Shown one piece after another: positions 59,203-64,000 of a DNA stretch of 64,000 bases; the stretch's first letter is position 1, and every line of letters starts with the position of its first letter. Below the pieces are notes generated by a model. The model did not search any database. It saw nothing but the letters and a program-made list of their open reading frames with translations, and was not told where the DNA came from. The stretch covers positions 1 through 64,000 of the forward strand of contig CANQTG010000001.1 of NCBI GenBank assembly GCA_947626715.1, in the 5' to 3' direction. This DNA comes from an uncultured Lachnospiraceae bacterium. Lineage in GTDB: Bacteria > Bacillota > Clostridia > Lachnospirales > Lachnospiraceae. Both the position numbers and the translations under genes were made by a program.

Positions 59203-60169
59203 CCAGTTTTTCCCCCTTTAACTTTCCATATAATTCTATAAATTTACGGATTCCTATCATTTTTGAAATTGCAAAAATCATTTTATCTTTCCAATAATTA
59301 CTATATTTAAAATAATCAAGATATTTTTCAGCTTCGTTTATCCATCGTGTTGCATCTTCAATATCATATATAAAAACCGCTTCTAAACAAACTTCTCTAA
59401 TAAGATTCGCATATAATGTATACAACTGATTTTTTAATATAGGATTTATCTCACGCGTCTTGAAATAGTTTGTCCAGTCCTCCAGATTTCTCCATCTATC
59501 ATCATATCGCTTAGGATTATATGAATGTATTATAGAACCGCTTCGTACTCTGTAATAATAATAAGGTTCCATTCCACATACTTTTTTTGCTTCTATAATA
59601 ATTTTATCGATTAATTGGAAGTCTTCCGCCAATCGATTTAATTTAAATTGAAAATTTTTCTCCTGCCAAAAACTACGTCGAAAAATTTTCCCCGCAGCCG
59701 ACCAATTCGCTCTGATTTTGGTTGTTTCCAAAAGAGCTTCTTCTCCCGTCTTACCATCGAATAATGATCTGTCAAGTCTTTTATCCAAAACGATTTGGCT
59801 TTGCTCAACTTTATAAATTCCCTCGGATAAAATAACATCCGGATCATATAATTCAATATTTTCTGAGGCTTTCTCAAGCGCCCATTCTTCAATATAATCA
59901 TCCGAATCTATAAATAAAAGATATTTCCCGCCAGCGCTTCCAATACCGCAATTTCTCGCATCTGATAAACCGCCATTATTTTTATGTATAATTTTTATTT
60001 GAGAATATTTTTGTGCATAAATATCACATATACTACCGCTTTCATCAGTAGAGCCATCATCTATTAAAATCAGTTCATAATTGTCACAACTTTGTCTTAA
60101 TATACTCTCAATACAGTCTTTTAACCAAGCAGCAACATTATATACTGGTACGATTATACTAAAGAGCAT
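59192..60169 (-). CDS. Family 2 glycosyltransferase (EpsH/CpsJ-like)
   Basis: 325 residues. FSIIVPVYNVAAWLKDCIESIL, LIDDGSTDESGSICD, NGGLSDARNCGI and the metal site FIDSDDYIE (about 87-95) are textbook GT2. LNRLAEDFQLIDKII in the middle is the acceptor-side motif also seen in the partial GT2 at the right edge, its nearest relative in the window. GGAGGGAAGG precedes ATG 60169. Confidence 0.9.
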   Translation of the reverse strand: MLFSIIVPVYNVAAWLKDCIESILRQSCDNYELILIDDGSTDESGSICDIYAQKYSQIKIIHKNNGGLSDARNCGIGSAGGKYLLFIDSDDYIEEWALEKASENIELYDPDVILSEGIYKVEQSQIVLDKRLDRSLFDGKTGEEALLETTKIRANWSAAGKIFRRSFWQEKNFQFKLNRLAEDFQLIDKIIIEAKKVCGMEPYYYYRVRSGSIIHSYNPKRYDDRWRNLEDWTNYFKTREINPILKNQLYTLYANLIREVCLEAVFIYDIEDATRWINEAEKYLDYFKYSNYWKDKMIFAISKMIGIRKFIELYGKLKGEKLGGE

Positions 60170-60193
60170 CCTTCCCTCCTGATTTTTAACACT

Positions 60194-61039
60194 TTACATT
60201 CTTATCCAATTCCCACATTTAATATCTGGACATTCAGCCATATTTTGCCACTGTTTAGGTGCTATTACTATTTTCCGGGGATTTTGATTCAACCATGAAG
60301 CCCACCAGCTAAAACTACTATTGGCAATAATATTATGCTTACAATTTGCCATTAATTTCATATCATGAATGCTGCTCACTGCATCTCCTAACTCTACAAA
60401 AAATACATTTTCAAAAGCCCCCATAAATTGTTTGCTCCATTTCATATCATCGGAAAATACATAGTATTGGGGATTTTCCATCCTTTTCTCTATATAGTGA
60501 ATCGCATTCTGATAATACTCTTTTGTACATATACCCCCATATTTGCTTATATTTTCTAAATAATCTCCTCTTCGAATATGGACGCTGACAGAATCACCCT
60601 CCCTAATTCTATGTAAAATATCATCTTCTTCACGCGTCACAGATTCTGGAAAGGTAAAATCTTCCAATAATTCACCTCTAATATCTATGAAATACTTCTC
60701 GCTTTGCCAATAACCCTCTAATAATGCACACCTTTTATTAAACACCTCCGACAGATATACGCTTGGGACATGTTCTATATATAATAATTCATTAAATCCT
60801 ATATGCTTTTCAAGCCATCTAATCAATGAATTGTCTCTTAATTTTTTTTCTAATTCAGAACACGTCCGCAACTTTATTGGGAAATACTTTAACTCCAATT
60901 TACGAGATTCATTCACATTTTCATCAAAAAATCTCCAAATATCTACTTTAACTTTAGGATAACGTTTCTGCAATTTACGGTACAATGCATACTGAAACAT
61001 TTGATTTCCCAATCCACCATATATTTTTACTATAGGCAT
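60194..61039 (-). CDS. Family 11 alpha-1,2-fucosyltransferase
   Basis: 281 residues from ATG 61039 (AAAGGAG nine bases upstream). GGLGNQMFQYALYR (8-21), VHIRRGDY (153-160), YYVFSDD and the C-terminal ANSSFSWWASWL are the family 11 motifs; HxRRxD contacts GDP-fucose. These enzymes make Fuc-alpha-1,2-Gal, the H determinant. GDP-fucose would derive from GDP-mannose (manC at 28332), but gmd and fcl are not in the window. Followed by a GT2 gene 25 bases away. Confidence 0.92.
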   Translation of the reverse strand: MPIVKIYGGLGNQMFQYALYRKLQKRYPKVKVDIWRFFDENVNESRKLELKYFPIKLRTCSELEKKLRDNSLIRWLEKHIGFNELLYIEHVPSVYLSEVFNKRCALLEGYWQSEKYFIDIRGELLEDFTFPESVTREEDDILHRIREGDSVSVHIRRGDYLENISKYGGICTKEYYQNAIHYIEKRMENPQYYVFSDDMKWSKQFMGAFENVFFVELGDAVSSIHDMKLMANCKHNIIANSSFSWWASWLNQNPRKIVIAPKQWQNMAECPDIKCGNWIRM

Positions 61040-61056
61040 CCACAATATCTCCTTTG

Positions 61057-62175
61057 CTAAAATTCAAATCCTTTCATTTCTATCAGCCATTTCCTTTTCA
61101 TCCTATGCTTATAAAATATATCCTTTATATATCTCCAAGACTGTGGAAGTATAATTTTTATAATATTTGTAAACATATATTGATCCATTAATATTTTCTT
61201 CCCTTGGGGTCTATTTATTTTATACAATGATTTTCTTAACCACCAAAAAAACAATTCTTGCTTATACGTATCGGGATCATATATCTGGTTCCGATCGTTA
61301 GCACTAACTAACAAACGGATTAAGTTTATATTTTCCTCCACATTTCCATATATTTCTACATCACGCATATGTGTGTATAACTCTTTCTGCCTCTCTGTGC
61401 TATCAGGCAATAGTCGGGTCATACATCTAATCTTTGTTACATCTGCAAAATTTCTTTGCTCCTGCTGTTGAATATTACTAATTCGATTCCCATAAATCCT
61501 TGATATAAATAGCACCTCTTGTTGACAATACAATTTCCCATGTTCGATACATCTAACCCACATATTATAATCTTGTGCTATTTTTATATCTTCAGCATAT
61601 TTAATACCATTATCCTCTAAAAATTTTTTTCGAAACATAACTGTCGGATGAGCAAATTCAATATTGGAAAAAGAGAGTCTTATTCTAATTCTTTCCTGCG
61701 CAAATTCTCTATAAACACCGGTAAATTGAGATTTACGCGCAAATTCCTCTCGTAATGGAACAATATCTTTTCCACTATATAAAAAAGAAACACAAGCTAA
61801 TACATCAATTTCTTCATGACTATTCATATATAAGACTTGTCTTTTAATACGATTTTTAAAGCAAATATCGTCCGCATCCATTCGCGCAACATAATCCCCT
61901 TTTGCCTCCTGCAAAGCAATATTCAAAGTAACTGTCAGTCCTTTATTTTGGGTATTTCTAATAAGACGAATCCTGTTATCCTCATATTTTATTTTTCTTT
62001 CATGTCGATAATCCATCAGAAATTTTGAACACCAGTCGTCAGAAGCATCATCAACTATAATAAATTCTATATTACTATAACTCTGATCTAATATACTATC
62101 CATCGCAATACGCAAGTATTCAGTTTTTGTATTATATACACCCATAATAATTGAGACAAGAGGTTCGTTTTTCAT
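61057..62175 (-). CDS. Family 2 glycosyltransferase
   Basis: 372 residues: VSIIMGVYNTKTEYLRIAMDSIL, IIVDDASDD, RNTQNKGLTVTLNIAL, metal site RMDADDICF near 98 and IAQDYNMWVR near 215 in the standard order for capsule GT2 enzymes. The C-terminal 100 residues are rich in aromatic and basic residues. AGGATG sits just before ATG 62175. Donor not predictable. Confidence 0.9.
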   Translation of the reverse strand: MKNEPLVSIIMGVYNTKTEYLRIAMDSILDQSYSNIEFIIVDDASDDWCSKFLMDYRHERKIKYEDNRIRLIRNTQNKGLTVTLNIALQEAKGDYVARMDADDICFKNRIKRQVLYMNSHEEIDVLACVSFLYSGKDIVPLREEFARKSQFTGVYREFAQERIRIRLSFSNIEFAHPTVMFRKKFLEDNGIKYAEDIKIAQDYNMWVRCIEHGKLYCQQEVLFISRIYGNRISNIQQQEQRNFADVTKIRCMTRLLPDSTERQKELYTHMRDVEIYGNVEENINLIRLLVSANDRNQIYDPDTYKQELFFWWLRKSLYKINRPQGKKILMDQYMFTNIIKIILPQSWRYIKDIFYKHRMKRKWLIEMKGFEF

Positions 62176-62176
62176 T

Positions 62177-63391
62177 TTAACATCCTATTAATTCTATCCA
62201 CTTACTAACCATTCGGGACACATCTAGATCAGCTATTCTATTTTCAATATTACTTTTAAAGAAAAGATATAACTTTTGATCTGTAAGTATTCGGATTATA
62301 CCTTCCGCTAAAAGTGTTTCCTCTTTTGTTATTGGTTCACGCCCATCATACATATTACCATCGCACTTTGGCGTCAAAATTCCACATGAGGAAATCTCTA
62401 TATTGTCTGTTACTCTCTTATACGGATCCGTTAAAGGCGCCAATATCTCTCTAGGACCATAATCAATATCTGTTGAAACTACAGGAACTTTTAAACATAT
62501 TGCCTCTGCTATTACATTCGAAAACCCTTCATGCACAGAGGATACCACAAGCGCCTTTGCTCTTGCCAAATATGGAAATGGGTTTCTGCAAAATCCTCCA
62601 AATACAATATTTTCTGACAAATCCAATTCTTTTACCAATCTCTTCAAATATTTTTCTTGGCTTCCCTTTCCCAAAATAATAAGTTTAATATCTGGTATTC
62701 TTTCTTTCACCTTCACAATCGCTCTAATTAAATGCCAAAATGCTTTAGGAGGTTCCAATCTTCCCATGGCAACTATTAAATGACTGGTTTCTACTCTTTC
62801 CAGAATCCCTTTTTCAGGATTCTCATATGACAATTCTTTAATTCTTGCAACATCAAAACCATTTAAGATTGTTACCACCTTTTCTTTTGGAAGTCTATAA
62901 TTATCCACTAATTCACTGCTTACTCCTGCAGATACTCCTATTATATAATCTGCATATTTATAGAATATTTTTACAAGCGGATCAACAATATATCGATATA
63001 CTTTCTGCGTTTTAAATGCAGAAAGATTACAATGCACTGATAACAAAACTTTACAGTACTGTTTTCCAGAAACAACATTAGCAATATTAGCGCTATCCAT
63101 AAAACTTATTACTGCCGTATATTTTTTTTTCTTTTTTAACTTTCTCAATCTAATAACTCTTAATAAAAACACATATATTTGATAAAATATATTCTGCCTA
63201 TCCTTAACAGGCAAGACACCCAGATCAATCAATCTGCCTTTATATGGAAAAACGATATTACTAATATCATTTAGTATAATATCAATTTCCCAATCATCAG
63301 GGAAATTCGTTACCATATTAGACAAAATCCTCTGTGCTCCGCCTTCATTCAAAGATGATATTACAAACGCCACTTTTTTCCCCATTTTCAC
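62177..63391 (-). CDS. Family 4 glycosyltransferase (PglA/PglJ-like)
   Basis: 404 residues from GTG 63391 (AAGGATTAAA upstream; ATG 63385 is possible). FVISSLNEGGAQRILSNMVTNF, GRLEPPKAFWHLIRAI and VSSVHEGFSNVIAEAICLK are strong GT4 motifs; the 'N-acetylgalactosamine/galactosyl' group of capsule enzymes has the same start. A run of nine A around 63122-63130 encodes the lysine cluster LRKLKKKKKY, a possible slippage site. Retaining, cytoplasmic. Confidence 0.88.
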   Translation of the reverse strand: MKMGKKVAFVISSLNEGGAQRILSNMVTNFPDDWEIDIILNDISNIVFPYKGRLIDLGVLPVKDRQNIFYQIYVFLLRVIRLRKLKKKKKYTAVISFMDSANIANVVSGKQYCKVLLSVHCNLSAFKTQKVYRYIVDPLVKIFYKYADYIIGVSAGVSSELVDNYRLPKEKVVTILNGFDVARIKELSYENPEKGILERVETSHLIVAMGRLEPPKAFWHLIRAIVKVKERIPDIKLIILGKGSQEKYLKRLVKELDLSENIVFGGFCRNPFPYLARAKALVVSSVHEGFSNVIAEAICLKVPVVSTDIDYGPREILAPLTDPYKRVTDNIEISSCGILTPKCDGNMYDGREPITKEETLLAEGIIRILTDQKLYLFFKSNIENRIADLDVSRMVSKWIELIGC

Positions 63392-63392
63392 T

Positions 63393-64000
63393 TTAATCCT
63401 TATATATTAATTTTTCTTTTTTTATTCGATACCTTTTTAATATTCCCAGCAGTACGCATGTCCAATTTAAGCCTATTATTTTTAACATACAGCGAATTAT
63501 CTTTTCCTCCCTTTCTTCTGTATAATCCAAATAAAAAAGCAGTTTTTTTATCATTCTAAACATTTCTTTTTTTTCTTCTTTTTCAAATAAATACATATTT
63601 CCTAAAATATTATGACAAAGCGACTTTGCAAACGTTTTGCGAAATGCCAAAAGCAGCTCATTATCCAGCTCCTTTTCATCTAAATATGCCTCCCAATCAA
63701 TCAAATTCAAAAGTTCATCATACTTCCACTGTTTATTCCTTAATGCAGAAGTGGAATTCTCACCAAATCGACGGTAAAAATAAAAAGAACTTATCATTAC
63801 TACACAATCTGCTTCCAGTACTACTCTATCAATTAATGCAAAGTCTTCTGCCAGTCTCCCTTTAGGAAATCGAAATCTATGTTGTTTCCAAAAATCCAAA
63901 CGATAACATTTCCCGCACGGGCTCCAGTTAGAGGCTGTTTTCATCGTTTTTATAAGTGTATCTCTGCCAGACATACCTTGATAATCTTTAGATTCCCAAT
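63393..64000 (-). CDS. Family 2 glycosyltransferase, C-terminal part (cut by window edge)
   Basis: The frame is open from the stop at 63393 to the right edge (about 202 codons); the ATG at 63974 is internal. NWSPCGKCYRLDFWKQHRFRFPKGRLAEDFALIDRVV aligns, segment by segment, with the middle of the GT2 at 59192-60169 (SWSAAGKIFRRSFW-like, LAEDFQLIDKII), so the missing N-terminus should hold the catalytic Asp residues. It is the earliest gene of the leftward unit that is visible; the promoter must lie further right. Confidence 0.8.
   Translation of the reverse strand, partial: WESKDYQGMSGRDTLIKTMKTASNWSPCGKCYRLDFWKQHRFRFPKGRLAEDFALIDRVVLEADCVVMISSFYFYRRFGENSTSALRNKQWKYDELLNLIDWEAYLDEKELDNELLLAFRKTFAKSLCHNILGNMYLFEKEEKKEMFRMIKKLLFYLDYTEEREEKIIRCMLKIIGLNWTCVLLGILKRYRIKKEKLIYKD

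Noticed and set aside
1-64000. CRISPR array, tRNA/rRNA genes, insertion sequences, phage attachment sites
   Set aside because: No regularly spaced repeats, no transposase or integrase reading frames, and no RNA gene signatures were found on reading both strands.

Overview
The window is one continuous block of cell-surface polysaccharide genes with no RNA genes, insertion sequences or CRISPR arrays that I can see. Strong AGGAGG-type ribosome binding sites, TTGACA/TATAAT-type promoters, ATGA-coupled operons and the mix of families (paired MBOAT/SGNH acyl-transfer genes, CotH-like proteins, DUF2304, DUF6077-like membrane proteins, PglK-like ABC exporters) point to a Firmicute, most likely a gut-type Clostridium/Lachnospiraceae relative. 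This placement is inference from gene content, not a search. Both ends are cut: a CotH-like gene on the left and a family 2 glycosyltransferase on the right run out of the window.

Region A (1-7006, leftward) is an operon read from a good promoter at about 7058-7030: acyltransferase 3, MBOAT O-acyltransferase, SGNH partner, a DUF6077-like membrane protein broken into two frames, a UDP-glucuronate 4-epimerase-like enzyme and the start of a CotH-like protein. Region B (7169-11028, rightward, divergent promoter) holds two membrane proteins with jelly-roll-like outer domains and a membrane-bound family 2 glycosyltransferase. Region C (11020-20150, leftward) is GT39-like membrane transferase, MBOAT, SGNH, family 4 glycosyltransferase, CotH-like protein and a Wzx-like flippase, so the MBOAT/SGNH/CotH set occurs twice. 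Region D (20360-26640) mixes two rightward glycosyltransferases, a second GT39-like gene (leftward), a hairpin-rich intergenic element, and an unknown membrane protein followed by a large membrane protein.

Region E (26573-64000, leftward) looks like one very long transcription unit entering from beyond the right edge. Its first-transcribed part (46.7-64 kb) is strongly AT-rich and carries glycosyltransferases, a PglK-like ABC exporter, a family 11 alpha-1,2-fucosyltransferase and a family 6 (blood-group A/B type) transferase. The middle part (36.6-46.5 kb) is a sugar-nucleotide cassette: NeuB-like synthase, HAD-SIS fusion, ThDP enzyme, radical SAM/FkbM chimera, SDR, two cytidylyltransferase-like proteins, RfbH and a fucosyltransferase-like gene frameshifted at a run of eight G. 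The last part (26.6-36.6 kb) has two more PglK-like exporters, ManC, RfbG and further glycosyltransferases. Base composition changes by eye from GC-rich to AT-rich close to 32 kb.

Taken together: ManC makes GDP-mannose (also the GDP-fucose precursor); RfbF, RfbG and RfbH make CDP-4-keto-3,6-dideoxyglucose, which the ThDP enzyme and SDR could turn into a branched 3,6-dideoxy sugar as in yersiniose synthesis; NeuB and HAD-SIS suggest a second, PEP-derived acidic sugar; the many GT2/GT4 enzymes build repeat units, three ABC flippases and one Wzx move them across the membrane, and the GT-C, MBOAT/SGNH and CotH-like proteins would modify the glycan outside. No initiating sugar-phosphate transferase, obvious polymerase or chain-length regulator lies in the window. 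The best candidates for something new are the doubled CotH/MBOAT/SGNH module, the eight-gene sugar cassette, the predicted blood-group-like antigen and the poly-G tracts that could switch surface structure on and off.
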